DNA of 64,000 bases. It comes from Thuidium tamariscinum. Its lineage: Eukaryota; Streptophyta; Bryopsida; Hypnales; Thuidiaceae. Positions 27,038 to 39,800 of the stretch are shown here, piece by piece. Under the pieces are notes generated by a model. That model saw nothing but the letters and a program-made list of their open reading frames with translations. It was not told the origin of the DNA and did no database searches. The translations under genes were made by a program, and so were the position numbers. Numbering within the stretch: position 1 is the stretch's first letter; each line of letters starts with the position of its first letter. The stretch spans positions 29,330,386 to 29,394,385 of the forward strand of contig OX344752.2 in the NCBI GenBank assembly GCA_947034885.2. The letters run 5' to 3'.

Positions 27038-27384
27038 ATAAGAGGATTTTTAGCTGGTTTACAAGATTGCAAGTTCCCAAACGCTGAGAACGCATTGGGA
27101 ACTCTAGGAATGCAGTGTTGATGTGGTCGAGCGACTACCATGTTAGAGAATACTAATTAGTTAATTCTTTTAATTAATTAATTATTTATTTATTTAAAAT
27201 CTTGAATTTAAAAAAAATCATTTTCTTTCTTTTTAAAATTTTCTGAAATTTTCTGAATTTAATTTAATTTAATTTTTTTCAAAATTCAAAAATTCAGACT
27301 AGTAGGGGGCTACTCTGAAGCAATGAGAACAATTTCTGGGAATACCCCTAAAACAATCTTCTTGGGGGTTAGAAATCCTCTTAT
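27038..27384 (+). mobile_element. MITE with AAGAGGATTT ends, copy 2 (complete)
   Basis: 347 bp with terminal inverted repeats ATAAGAGGATTTTTAG and CTAGAAATCCTCTTAT-like (actual right end TTAGAAATCCTCTTAT). It is in opposite orientation to the copy at 22077-22418. The core is AT-rich and non-coding. A clear target duplication could not be defined, so the superfamily is not assigned. Confidence 0.75.
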
Positions 27385-28566
27385 GATACTATTATTATGA
27401 ACTTGCCACTTTTAGCTAGAATAAAAAATAATTTAAAAATAAAATTAAAGAATTATTTTCAAAATATTTATAAACATTTTCAATATTTTAAAAATTCAAA
27501 AAATTAATGTTTTAAAATTAATTAAATATTATTATCTAATGTAGTAGTCTTTTGACTATATTAGATTATTTAATTACGTAGCAGAGTACGCACAATTCCC
27601 ATAGTTGGAAACTCACAATCTTCACAAGGCCTCAAAATTAAATCATCTACTATAGGAAAAATCACTAAAAGGAAACAACAATCAATCTAATAATTAATTG
27701 AGTGTGGTTTCATCCAATTTTGATTAGGTCTTGCGACAAATGAATGAAATTGTGGTTTTTTAAATGGTGAAAATAGGTGTATCCCAAATTGGTTGACCCT
27801 ATGTAGACTCTTATGAATCAATTTTGTATATTTTAATGCATAATTGCTTTTGGACTTTTATATTTTGGATTATAAATAAAGTAATTCAAGACAATCATTT
27901 TTTCAATTGACTTCTTGTTCATCATCCAAATTGAACATTGAATCTTGAAAATGAATTTTTTTTTATACAATTGACCCCTAAACACCCTATCACCCATGAT
28001 GAATGTTGTACAAAAGCACTTTGTGCAATTATTATTCATTAAGAGGAGTTGCAATTTTTATTTTAAAATATTAATGGAAACAAAAAATAATGTTCTTTGT
28101 GAGTCAATGATACGACCTTGTTATATAATTATGATCTATGCCTTGAAAAGAAGCAACAAGATCAAATTGCCCATGAGGGGGAGTGGTCAAATGAGCCCCT
28201 AAAAACTCTTCATTTACAATTGTCTTTTGACCAATCTTATTATTATGGTTTTGGAGAAATTTCAAAAATATTTTTACAATCTTTAGGTTTTGTGTCTCAA
28301 AAAAATATAAAATTAGACTTGTAAGTATGTGTGTAAAGGCTAAACTTAGATTATGAATCACTTTCAATACTTGTAGAAACTAAGGTACACTTGTGTAGTA
28401 TATTCCATCAAGGCTTTTTTTTGGGCAAAAATTAGCTATATCTATTAGAATTTGACAAACCAACATTCATCCCTCTACTAATTGGCCTATAGAGCAAGGC
28501 GAGCAAGTGGGATAAGTTTGGTTCTTCCAAAGCCTTGATTTCTATAGTGTGAGTTTTCTCCTTTAA
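27385..28566. other. AT-rich intergenic stretch with a partial MITE relative
   Basis: Positions about 27415-27640 resemble the right half of the AAGAGGATTT MITE (the TATTATCTAATGTAGTAGTC segment followed by an ACTCACAATCTTCACAAGG segment) but are strongly diverged. Beyond that no coding signal; short open frames here look like chance. Confidence 0.4.
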
Positions 28567-29488
28567 CTCCTAAAAGCCCATGGTCCCCTCGGGGGACAAT
28601 TTGGAGTTTAGGCATGTTCCGATGACCTTAATTTTTAGTAAAATTTTTTGAAAATTTCTCATAAGATAGGAAAACTTATTCGCTTTGTAGAATTATAATT
28701 TTTATTTCAATTGGTGCTCGGGAGCAAAAGTTATATCATAGAAAGTCCAAATTTTAACTCAGTAGGTAGAAAAATAAATCCACAAAAACTTGAAATTAAA
28801 TTAATTTTTTTTTCTTAAGGATCATATTTTTGTCTACGTGTGAAGCTTTGCTTCATTCCATTTGGGTTAATTATGTGAAGTTATGAACAATCTTATTTTT
28901 TGGGCAGTTTGAGTATCTTCTTGAAAAAATAACTTATAGGATTCATTTTTGAATGCAATATTCACATTTCTTTTAAGAAAAATTGGTTGACAAGGTTAAA
29001 TTTGCTTGCTAGAACAATCTCATTGTTAGAATTATTGTGTTTCAATTCCATCTTAGAGCTATCAACAATTTAATTTTTCTTTCAATCTTGGACCTACCTC
29101 TACTTAATAATTTTTTAAAGAATGAAAATCAAGCATTTTTTTTGGAAATTTTTTTCCTAGACTTTCAGCTCAATTCTTATACACAATTTAAAAAAAATTC
29201 AAAGTCCATAGTGTAAAAAAATTCAACAAATGGCAATCAAAGTCATCTAAAATTGCATGATAGTGTTTAAGAAAACTATGTTTTCCAACTTTGAATGCTC
29301 ATATCTTCTAATCTATTCAGTCAAACTTCATGAAATTTTTACCACATGATCTAAGACAAACAAAGTAGAATATTCTATAATTAGATTCTATGATAACACT
29401 TTTGTTTGTTTGTTTGGATGAACGTAGCAAAAATGACAGTTTTGAGTGGTTTCTGACAGAAAAATGGCCTTGCCTGGGCCTTGAAGGG
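28567..29488. mobile_element. TTAA-flanked CCC-ended element, copy 2 (922 bp)
   Basis: Bounded by TTAA at 28563-28566 and 29489-29492. Left end CTCCTAAAAGCCCA; the right end reads TGGGCCTTGAAGGG, an imperfect inverted copy. A subterminal palindrome GTCCCCTCGGGGGAC sits at 28583-28597. The left 300 bp matches the interrupted element at 43033. No transposase frame. Ends and TTAA duplication are of piggyBac/Kolobok type. Confidence 0.75.
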
Positions 29489-29860
29489 TTAATATTTGCT
29501 TTTAACTTTGCAATGATGCTACATTATGGATTTTTATCCTAGGAGGACGTAGTCTCCCATGGCCAAGGTAGTCACTAATGTGCTTCAATTATTGATCCAA
29601 TAGGTGCATTCATTGTTTCTACAATGAACAATGAAGTCATCCATTGGACACTTTGGGTTCTCAACATTGTTCTAATTCTAATACTATAAGAATGCAACAT
29701 ATCTAAATGGCTTGATAGATGACTTTAGTGTTAATTGTAGAAGCAAAAAATTTACCTACTTTTTCAATAATTAAAGTATTTTGGTGACTCCCTTGGACAT
29801 TGGGAGTTGCATATTTCAAGGGTTAACCCAATACAGGTACTAGAGACACTTAGTATTTAA

Positions 29861-31854
29861 CCCCTCACCGCCCCAAACAGAACAGAGTCATGACCACGTT
29901 TTCTAAGCGACCCACAGATTTTTTGACCTTGTGGGCAATCGAACAATGTATACGAGACTTCACCACCGTTGATTTCTGTAGATGGCTTTACTATGGGTTG
30001 ATAATCCTTGTCTGATCTGCAAATCATGCTCAATGCTCAGACATTATAATGTTTGATCAGAACAACTTTTCCGGAAAACAGTGTCGTGGTCCACGGCTTC
30101 CGAAGTTTGCATCAAAGCTGTAGGTAGCTCGAATCATAGAACTGAGCCCTGCTTCCAGCAAGTGGGGAGATGCGGTTTCTCAAGAAGCATGCCAAATTGC
30201 AAGGGTCGACAAGCATTGGAGGGGGCGGAAACTGGTCTGACATCTGTGGCGAGGAGAGGCATTGACCGGCGCTAATCAGCTTCCAATGCAAGGTGGACGG
30301 GTAATAGGAAGTCACACTTCCTTGTCCATAAATTAGTGTGGGTTTCAGATCATCGCATGCAAAGGTGAAGTAGTTACAGGATAGCCGGTTGAATAAGAAT
30401 AGTTGCAACAACTGTATCCACAAATGAAGACTTATTGCTGAAAATATATACATAGTAATTTCAAAGGTTTAAGTTTATAATCAATAGTCCAACTTCCAAA
30501 ACTTCCAAAACGTATAATATCAAAACTCTAACTTCAATATCTGCAATAGTGCGTTCCGACTGTCTTGTGAAAACTTGAAGTTGGAAAGTTGATTCTAAAT
30601 TGTGACTACAGCTTACCGGAAATATGCTGCAACTTCTAGTCAAAACTGGACGTTGGAAAACAGGCTCTAAATCGCAGCTAAAGCTTTAGAGGACAGGATG
30701 CTGCAACTTTGAAAAAAACAAACACAAACGGGTCATTGCAAGAAACACCTGTATTATTTTGTGTCACACGTTGCATGTTGATCAGTTTTTTAGCCATAAC
30801 TTTTGTGTTTTAGCTCCAAATGACTCAAGATTTATAGGAAAGGTATTCATAACTATTATACACCTTCCTTGATTTTTTCTTAATTTTCAAAAATATTTTA
30901 CTATCCAAAAATAGACCCCGATTGGATGTCACACTTGGCAGTTTAGGGTTTTTTAGTACCTGAGCTATACCTTTTTTTAATGATTTTGAGATGAAATTTG
31001 GATGAAATGGTCTTTTAATAGATTTATAGCTCTCCAGGGAAGGATTTTTTTTAAAAGTTAATTTTGTGAGGTGTGGAGGTCTACAAAGTGAGCTCCCTTC
31101 TGTTTGTATTTTGAAACATATAAAATATTATTTTGGTGGGTTTTTTTGTGAATGACCATGTCCATAAAGTTGTTGCAAATGGTCACTTTTTATTTTTTGA
31201 AAATACTTATTTTTACTATTTTTCCCTAATTTTTGAATCAAAGTACCATTTTCTTGAGATTTGGCACTTTTCAAGTTCTCCTACTTAGAGAATTTTTCTA
31301 TCAATTTCCTTCGGTAGAAACCTTCATTTTAGAGGTATATACATTATTCCTATTTTAAAACTTTTTTTAAAATTAGTTTTCTAATTTTATAGTACTCCTG
31401 AAAAATTCATGAGTACTGTTGCAAAATGCAATAAATAGGAGAGGTGTTTCTTGCAATGACCCAAACCTCCAAAAATTGCTATTGCATTCGACTCGATGCC
31501 TACAAACCCAGTAAATTCACATCAATCTTACTACATGATAACTAGTTGATGATGTCTCCGAGTCCAAATAGTCTGAGTAGGATCCAAGGCCCAACGGTCT
31601 GTGACCGGCCCTAACAGTTCAACAACTGGATAAATGGTACAAACTGCCATGTCCGTTTTTTGGCAGTCTGAATTCAATCGAAGACTGCATTTCGTAAAGC
31701 TTATCGTTTGCCCATCCATAGACCCCGCGCAATCGACCTCCCTCAGCCATCCACTTTTGTTTTTTACGCCACCATGATCAGCTGTGTGTGTTGTAAGAAA
31801 CTAAGCTTTGCAAATCGAGAGGGGCCATTTTTGGGCCGCTGGGGCGGTGAGGGG
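29861..31854. mobile_element. TTAA-flanked CCC-ended element, copy 3 (1994 bp including a nested insertion)
   Basis: Perfect 15-bp inverted ends CCCCTCACCGCCCCA, bounded by TTAA at 29857-29860 and 31855-31858. A 733-bp GGGT-family element (30730-31462) and its 4-bp duplication sit inside, so the element itself is about 1.26 kb. The left segment (29880-30450) is less AT-rich than its surroundings but holds only short open frames with no recognisable domain. This has the best-preserved ends of the family. Confidence 0.85.
30730..31462 (+). mobile_element. GGGT-ended element with 4-bp duplication, copy 1 (733 bp)
   Basis: The left end GGGTCATTGCAAGAAACAC is matched by an inverted right end reading GTGTTTCTTGCAATGACCC, a 19-bp perfect TIR. 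AAAC flanks both sides (30726-30729, 31463-31466). It is inserted inside the TTAA element at 29861-31854 and is therefore younger. Non-coding. Near the left end it carries CATAACTTTTGTGTTTTAG and CTCCAAATGACTCAAGAT, shared with the other copies. Confidence 0.9.
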
Positions 31855-31858
31855 TTAA

Positions 31859-32455
31859 TGGATGACCAAGAATTCTTCTATAAAAGATAGAAGTGCAATT
31901 ATTCATCCTCAAAATTTTGCCCACAGAAGGGGAGCTCTTACACAAAAGTTTGACCTTCAATGATTACTATTGGAATTTTTTTAAAGTAGATGATTTCCAC
32001 AGTTTCAAAAAGAATGATTTCCATAGTGACCCGCCTGTCCTAAAAGTCAAACCAATTTTTTTCCCAAAATTTTTGCTGGGATTTGCAGTCGGCAGTGACT
32101 TGCCTACTTGCAGTGATACTCCACCAGGCCGACCTATGAAGCTGCAGTTTGCCGGCTTGATTGAGGTACTCGAGTGGAGATGCTCTTTCCGGGGTGTGAA
32201 AACGGTTCAGCAATTTCGGACCTCATACTAACTTACGAAATGGATAGCTCAACGAACAAAACGAGAACCACCGCTCGCCACCTCGCGGCCTCCAGCTCGC
32301 TCCGTCACTCCCGATCTCCTTCTCTCTCTCGCAACTTCGCATTGCAACCAAATCCTTCCTTTGGTATCCAATCCTTGCTTTGCATTTAAATCTTCGCATT
32401 GCGTTTGAATCCTAGCATTGTAGTAGTGGCACTCTTGCATTGAATTGCAAACACA
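31859..32455. other. Intergenic: 5' flank of the plastid-type gene at 32456
   Basis: Composition shifts to gene-like from about 32070. A run of imperfect 19-21-bp repeats based on GCATTGC...AAATCCTT occupies 32338-32415, directly upstream of the start codon and probably within the 5' UTR. No clear TATA box was identified. Confidence 0.4.
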
Positions 32456-35400
32456 ATGAAGGCGATGAGCTTACTGCATCGCTCTTCCTCTCTCGCGTTC
32501 ACCCATCCTCCATTACCCGGCAAGATCACGCGCACGACGTACCCGTGCTTCCACTGCAGCCTCCACCACATCAACACCTCCACTACAACATCTCCCTCTG
32601 AGCACGCCACGTTCCTCAAAGAAATCGCATCCGTAGAGCCTCCCCCTTCTCTCCCCTCTCTCCTGAGCGTCCTCCAAGCCCAAGGCGAGATTGTAGTCTC
32701 CCCTTACACTCGCAAGGGCATTCTCCCGCTTGCCATCCCCTTAACCGAGTCTCAAGATGGGGACATCACGGCTCTCTTACGCTGGCCTACTCCTGTCGTT
32801 GGAATGGATGTGCCTGTAGTGCGAGTGCGAAGCTTTGGAGTTACGTTGTTGGCCAAGAGTCCCGAGGAGTTCATTCATCGGGCGTTGGTGGAAGAGGACG
32901 TGGCCGGAAGCTCAGGACGAGTGGAGGAGAGTGCAGGGGAAATTGGGAGGGAGTTGTATCGGAAGGGAGGGTTTAGAGAGTCAGAATTGAGTAGCGTAGA
33001 TGTGTATTTGATGAAGAAGGTGGGATTGTTTCCGGATGTGTTTGAGAGGCTGGCGGAAAGGCATTTGGAGAAAGGGGATGAGGTTTCGGCGTTGGTGACG
33101 GGGGAGTATTATGCGAGTAAGAAGCATTTTCCGGGGTTTGGGAGGCCGTTTGTGTTTAATGCGGAGCTGATGCTCAAGGTGGGTGTAAGGCTGAACGAAA
33201 TTGGTGCTATTTCGAAATTAGGGTTTGCGTCTACACTTGAGAGGCGGGAATGGGATGTTTTCTGGCGATTGAATGCAGTATCAAGGATTGAACATTTCGA
33301 TTGCATTTTGGAAATTGGAGGTGGATTATGCGTTGACAGTTCCGTAAAGAGTGAATGACGAATCTCCTCGTAGCGTCGATGTTAATTCTGAATTGGGGTT
33401 CCTTTCAATACTTGAGAGCGCAGGAATATCAATATTTGTGATTAGCGTTTAACTATTGCATCAAGCATTGCGCCTGTAGTTGCTGTTTTTGTAATTTCAA
33501 TTTGAAATAGCGATCGGGTTTAGTGTTGAGAGTTCTGTAAAGATTAACGCCTAATTTCAGTAAGTAGTTATGAAATCAGTTCCGAAATTTTCAGCTCAAG
33601 TAATCCTGCAGACCAATTTGTTTGTGGCAACAGCCTCAATACACTTGGTTGAAAGCCTAAACGCAACAATTGGCAAAGTTCTTAACGTTAACCTTGCCAA
33701 TTGCAGTTTGACTAGGTTATCTACAGTACCTCGGGGGGCGGGGGTTCCGTCTACTGGACAGCTGATTTTCGGGACAGTTGATTTGGTTCAGAGTTGGTTT
33801 TGGATTGCTGTGAGAGATTGGCCTTTCACAAGCTTCTTTCGGGAGTCTTCTGCTCCTGTTTCTAATATGGATTGGTCGAAGGGCAGAATCGGTTTGTGAA
33901 TTGGTGATGAAAGAAAGTAAATTTCCTATAGGAATGATATAATTCTGGTAGCTTTGGTTCCAGTAGGAAATTGAGACTCCAAATGATACTTAGCTGCATT
34001 ACAATGTGGGGGTTTACGTTAGAAACTGCCCTCCATGGCGTTACAATTGGTAGGGCTTAAGCTGCTGGGGTTTCTGGGTTAGATGTTTTCCTGGTGCAGA
34101 ATCGGTGGGTGCTAATGTGTAAGAAGGGTATTTCATGGCAAAAGTAGCTTTCATGTATTTTGAATGAGAATTGCGTGTGATTGTAGGTGGGACGCAAGTT
34201 GGAGGCGAAAGACGCAGCCCGATGTGCGCTGCGGTCCCCTTGGTGGACATTGGGATCTAGCTATGCAGATGTGGCCAGCATTGCTGGCTGGGGTGAGGAG
34301 CAAATTGAGTTCATGCGAGAACGCGTCTCCGAAGAGGGCCGCCGAGAAGATCTTCTCAAGGGCAAGGATCTAGCCCAGGTCTGTCCACCTCCCTCAATAC
34401 TCTTAACCTTCTTTACTGGTACACTCTATAATTTCTCTTTCCTTGTATGACCTGTAATTTTTTCATGTTGTGTACACATCGGATTGGATAACTTCCATAT
34501 GAACACTTTCGAAACACACTTGAGAGTGCATTTAGAATTCTGTTTGTCCCTGTGAGGAAGCGTCCTTAGAGAGGATTACCCTCATAAGTACTAATATGGC
34601 CTCTAGTGGCACATTCTCTGCTCACTCACCAAGTCGTACTAGGATACTATGTTGAAAACTCTTTCTGCACTCTTATGACCATGAATTCTTTTGGCTCTCA
34701 CATAATTACTCCAATGTTATCTTATAAAAATTTGCATACAAATATGGTAATCAAATTTCAATAAGTGTGAGACATTTTGGACCACCTTCTTTAAATGTTT
34801 CAAATAATAATTCAATGTCACTTTTAGATCTTAAAATGTTATAGATTTGCTTTGATAATCATGTGCATTTGGGTGCCTAGGTTGTGCTATTAAGTATATT
34901 GGTCTATGCTCAAAATGCTATGATGATGTTCTTTATCATAATTAAACATTCCTTGCATATTCAAAATTGTCATTTTACATACACATCTCTGTGTCAACTT
35001 GTGAATACTTGTGAGTGCATTTAGAACCACATTTATCCCCCCCAAGGCAATGTCATTTGTGAGGAGTTGCGTGTCTATTGGGAATGCTTATTCCAAAATC
35101 TTTTGATAACTTAGAATTTCCACCTTGGAGATCTCTCTTTAATAATAAGTCAAAATGCTCCCTACAACAGAGGCAAACTATTCTTTAGTTGTCAAATTCT
35201 TAACTTGAGCAAGTTGAGAGTAGCAAACAACCCTTGGACAAGCTACTATGTTTATGAAAGACACCCTATATTCATGGAGTAGTAAAGTTATGTTTGCACT
35301 TGATTGGAATAGTTTTTAATTGGATTGGTTTTGATATAGGTGGCAGTAGACCAAGCGGCCTTCTTGTTGGACCTTGCTGCAGTAGATTGCACTTGGGATG

Positions 35401-35477
35401 ATGTGCGGGAGCAGTTGGCCAACTTTTACAAGGAAGCAGGATTGGAAGATATTGCCAAATTCATCAATACTGCCTAG
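32456..35477 (+). CDS. Conserved plant plastid-type protein of unknown function, three exons, 350 aa
   Basis: Exons 32456-33178, 34187-34378 and 35340-35477, all GT-AG and phase 0. The start ATG at 32456 is followed by a Ser/Thr/Arg/His-rich, acid-poor stretch (residues 1-45) typical of a chloroplast transit peptide. The middle (about 55-230) is a conserved but unnamed domain with RWPTPVVGMDVPVVRV. The C-terminal part (242-350) carries the invariant SPWWTLG (258-264), an IAGW-EEQIEF stretch and DQAAFLLDLAAVD. Plant homologues of this kind exist in angiosperms (I recall At4g34090-like proteins, some carrying the unexplained name cyclin delta-3), but it has no cyclin box. Function not known. 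Reading through the first donor gives a stop at 33356-33358, which argues for the splice. Confidence 0.88.
34379..35339 (+). other. Intron 2 of the plastid-type gene, with an internal repeat pair
   Basis: 961 bp. Two diverged direct copies of about 100 bp occur around 34480-34580 and 34960-35065, sharing TACACATC, GAGTGCATTTAGAA and a GTGAGGA-type block. I assign no family to them. Confidence 0.4.
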
Positions 35478-36861
35478 TGAAGGTTTGAAAATATGCAAGT
35501 TCATTTTATGTGGGTGGTCTATACATCATTTGATTTATTGAAGCCTCCCCCCTCCAAAATGTGGTAGTGTTTCATAAGAGAGTTCTTGTCTCAAATTAAG
35601 GTCTCTTTCTTGCATCATGGTGATTGTTAACACCATAATCTAACCTTCATTGTGATCAAATTAAGGATAATGAGATTGATTTTAATAAGTAATTGTAACT
35701 CCTCCAAAATATTGGTATCATTTATTCATATACAATATTCTTTTTCTTTCCATTGATGTATCACTTGATTTTCTTTGAAGCATCCATTGAATACTAATTT
35801 GATGAAGTAATCAAAAAATTTCATCCATCATTGGGTCGATTGTAGGGATTATAGTTTCACAAGTTGTAATTCTACCTTCTTACATGAAATGCTCCAATTC
35901 TCTAAAGTTACGATAAAGTTGAAAAATTGTACTATTTTGTATATCTACATTACTGTGTTGATGCCCTTCCACTTCTTAGTCATTATTGGCTTTAGACTGA
36001 AGGGGGAGGAGACCTTGCATTGACTTAAGTTATATCTATTGTGAATTTGAAGAAGTTTGAGGATGCGCTTATTTAAATAGCAACCAAGTGTGTGATATCA
36101 GTCATAGTGTAGCAACATGTTTGTTTGCTTACTTATTGAACATTGACAAATTTGAACCTGAAGGGATCAATGGTTGCATGCACCTCATTTCTCTCATTTT
36201 CCATAGGGAACAAATTAAATCTACCATTGGAAAGAAAGAACAAGAGTGAAAACTTTGCAAGTAGAAGGAAGTATACTTGCATACAAACCCTCCATTTTTT
36301 ATGGATAAGAGAAGGGATGGAAGTGTTGCAAGATAATAGGGCTAAATTCATTGTTCAACAAATTCATTGAAATTTCATGTGTCCCCTCAATAAATCATGT
36401 TGCAGTACTTTGACAATCTCAAGACTTTAGTAATCTTTGCCTCATTCTGATGCACAGAGAGGATAGCCTAGTTGATTTGCTGCAAGCAGCATCAAATAAT
36501 TCTGAAAAAAGTAAAGTAAAGTAATTTGTGTACAACATTTAAGTTATGTTATAGATTACACACTACTATCTGCATCATCTCCACTCCTACGCCTGCTTGA
36601 CATGGCAAACAAACCTAATCTGATTAGAAGGACCAAGTAAACCTGGAACCCCATTGACAGCAAACATCAATAATAAAATGTGGCCCCACGAACCAGACTA
36701 TACATTAGCTCTCTCCGGTTGTCGTGTTCCAAAGGCAGAGCTATGCTCTACAAATAAATAGAAGTCCTTCCTCGATACGACTCTTGTGCCACGCCCATCA
36801 TCAACTAATTGACAGTTCGTTGAGAGAAAATCTTGCTCCTCCATTTCCAGCAGTTTAAACC
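35478..36861. other. Intergenic between convergent genes
   Basis: Contains the 3' UTRs of the rightward plastid-type gene and the leftward LAZ1-like gene. AT-rich, no repeat ends or coding signal seen. Confidence 0.5.
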
Positions 36862-39800
36862 CTAACTTTCATCTTGCAAATGGTCCTCTCTTTCTTCACC
36901 CTTGCCATCTCGCTTTACCTTATTCAAAAGGTGCCCACTTTCGTCTCGTTCTTCTTGCTCCTCAGACACGTCTTCTTTTACAACTTGGCCTGCATCATTC
37001 CTTGCCACTGTGCGAGCTACGGTGTCCTTGCTAGCCACATCACCTTTGTTATTGAGCTCATATTTTTCTTGTACATCCATGCTCTCATCCTTTTTCAATC
37101 TTCCTCGGCTGTCCGTCTCTTTGGTCTGGCTGCTGGTGGTTTTCCTCTCAGATGTGTCTGTCATCTCTTTCTGCTGCCTAAAACTGATGGTTTCTTCCCC
37201 TGAGACATCGGCATTAGCACTGCGGCTAGTTGTTGTGCCTGAAACTTCCTCTTTCACAACACCAGATTCAGCATCAGAATGGGGAGCTCTTGGGCTCTCG
37301 TCCTGCTCAAGAAGGACGTGTTCCTCGGTCTGCACTATCTCATCGTCCTCTCCGTTGTCTCGGTTCACGAGATATTCACCTTCCTTGACGACTTCTTCAC
37401 TCTTCCTTCCGCTCCAGTGGAAAACATTTTCGTGGACATTATCGTGGATTTTTGAGACGTTGTCCTGTAGTTTGTCATTCATTTTGGAAACGTTGTCCTG
37501 AAATTTTTCGTTGGCGTGCGTGATACCGGACTCAACGGGTTCGACTGCCTGTGTCACAGTCAGTTTGACATCCTCCACAATCTACCCCACCCAAACCACA
37601 AGCCTGATCAGTAGTCACATTCCGGGCAACCTCAAGTACAGCAAATGAGTCCACATAGAGTCAGAAAATCAGTACTAGACGCACTGAATTCCGCAACTTA
37701 AGCAGTCAACTATGGTTTGCAGTAAATATATATGTTAAATGGCACCAATTGACTGATCATGCTCCAAGAGACGGTCAGGGCAGTGTTATTGGAAAGAAAC
37801 TAAGCGGAGAACTAGGATCTCTTTGGAGGGTTCGTAGAGGCTTTCATCACTAAACAGCACAGAGCGATTCGGTAACGACGCAGTCCACATACGTTTTCAC
37901 CACCACCCACAAAAACGTCTTTCACGCTGTCTTTTACGCTGGTAGCGGCAATTTCGATGTCCTCTTCCATATCGACCGCAACAGAGTCAATTCTGTTCAC
38001 GTTGCGATTGTTTTCTCGCCGGTAAGGAGCCGCTGGGTATACATAAATATGTGCCACCGCTGCAACAGCCATCTGTAGAAGCAAAAATCGTTTTAAACCA
38101 GATACTAATGTGCATCAGAAATAGAAAATAATGTATACGAAACCCTCAGCGGCGCAGGCTATAAGAGCGAAAATCGATACAGAATGTTCGGTGGCACTGG
38201 CTGTAGAGAATGCACGATAAAGAATGGAAACAGTGTGTTAAGCAACAAGGGTTGTCCCGTTCAACTGATTCGACGATTTAATCCAGAAAGCAGACGTTAA
38301 TTTCAGTGTTGAGATTGATGTCGAGTTTTACTTGAAGTACATTGCTTACCTCGATACAGATGACGAAGTCCTGCAAGTTGCTCTGAAGCACGTCAAGTTT
38401 CTTTCCTCCTGGATGGCCGGGAATCCACTTCTCCGCAATTCCAGTTGCGAAGAGCAAGGCAATGACAACACCTTGCCACCATGTCACAAAGACTACGGCC
38501 TTAAAACAAAGAAACTTGGCTAGGGGATTAATTTTATGAAGCTCGTGCTTCGTGACATAGTAAAACTGAACGAGGCAGTATAAGGCCCACATTTGACTGA
38601 AGTTTTGGACAATTGTAATGTACGGGTACCTGCACTCCAGTAGGACCATGATTAGTTCCTATAAAGAGGTAAGTCGGAATGTACACAAGCAAGAAAATGA
38701 GATTGCATTTGAACGTGAGTAAGAAGGAGAACAGGGGTAACTCACCCCATGGAGAAGTCGAACTCCCCTTCGCCATATAAGTCAAATAAGTTCAAAATGA
38801 ACGCTAACCAACTGCAACATACCTTAATTATTATCTGAAAACAAAACAAACAATTAAACAATTTAGAATTAGACATAAGATCGAGCATGATATCTGAGTC
38901 ATCAAAATCAAGAAAGCTGGTTCCAAACCTGCAATGTATATCATTGGCACATAAACACACAATTGCGCATCACGGGTAAAGTAAATGAGGCACAAGCCTC
39001 TTCTTTATATCTAGGCTAGGAAAAATACTTTATAAAAGAAACTAGTAGATTCAAACAGAAATAAATTACGTATGTAACAATGTGATTATAGGTAAGTCAA
39101 CTGCTCACACTGCATTTCCAAAAACATTGCTTCATTTTCTTAACCGATCCCTGGCCTATTACGTGATGAGACACGAAAAATTAAATATTGAGCATTCAGA
39201 GTCTAGTATGAAACTCACATATTGAACTATGCCAAACTTAGCAGAGTCGTGAAAGGAGCGACCAAGTGTCCAATTGTGTGTAAGCCATCGCAGAGGGAGA
39301 GGATGAACAATTTCATGCGGTCCTGTTTCCTTGTCCAGCAAAGGCTCTTGTGCTTCCTCTGCTCCTTGTTTTGCCAGTTTCTGGACAGCCATTTCCTCTC
39401 CTCCTGCAGTCACGTGAACGAATTCACGCTGAGTGCTTCCAGGTCGCACTTTAACCATCACTCAAACTCACCGTATAGCTGAATTGGATATCTTGAAGGG
39501 AAATCAATGATTCTCCAGAGAAAGACATAAATTCTTAAAGAAAAGGAGAAAAAACGAATTCTCAAAAGGACGGAAGTTGGAAGATTTACACACCCAAGCA
39601 TTCGATGAGATACTGCCCAAAGGAGTATAACGCAAACGCTTCATAGCAATCGCCCATAATTTTGCAGTAGATCGAGATTGAAGAAAAACATAATGATGCA
39701 AACTGAGACCTACGCGGAAGGGTACAGCATCAGAATCAATTCGTAGAACAACCTTCCAGATAACATGAATTTTCCAAAGGAAATATTGATACTTGTGCAA

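Noticed and set aside
29818-29829. GGGTTAACCC palindrome as two abutting TTAA element ends
   Set aside because: Neither side could be paired with a partner end; the 10-bp palindrome alone is not sufficient.
30081-30275. 64-codon open frame inside TTAA element copy 3, as a transposase remnant
   Set aside because: No DDD signature, no similarity to piggyBac or Kolobok transposases that I can see, and too short.
36874-37501. Long plus-strand open frames opposite the last LAZ1-like exon
   Set aside because: They are complementary-strand shadows of an acidic, codon-biased exon and have low-complexity Leu/Ser/Phe composition.
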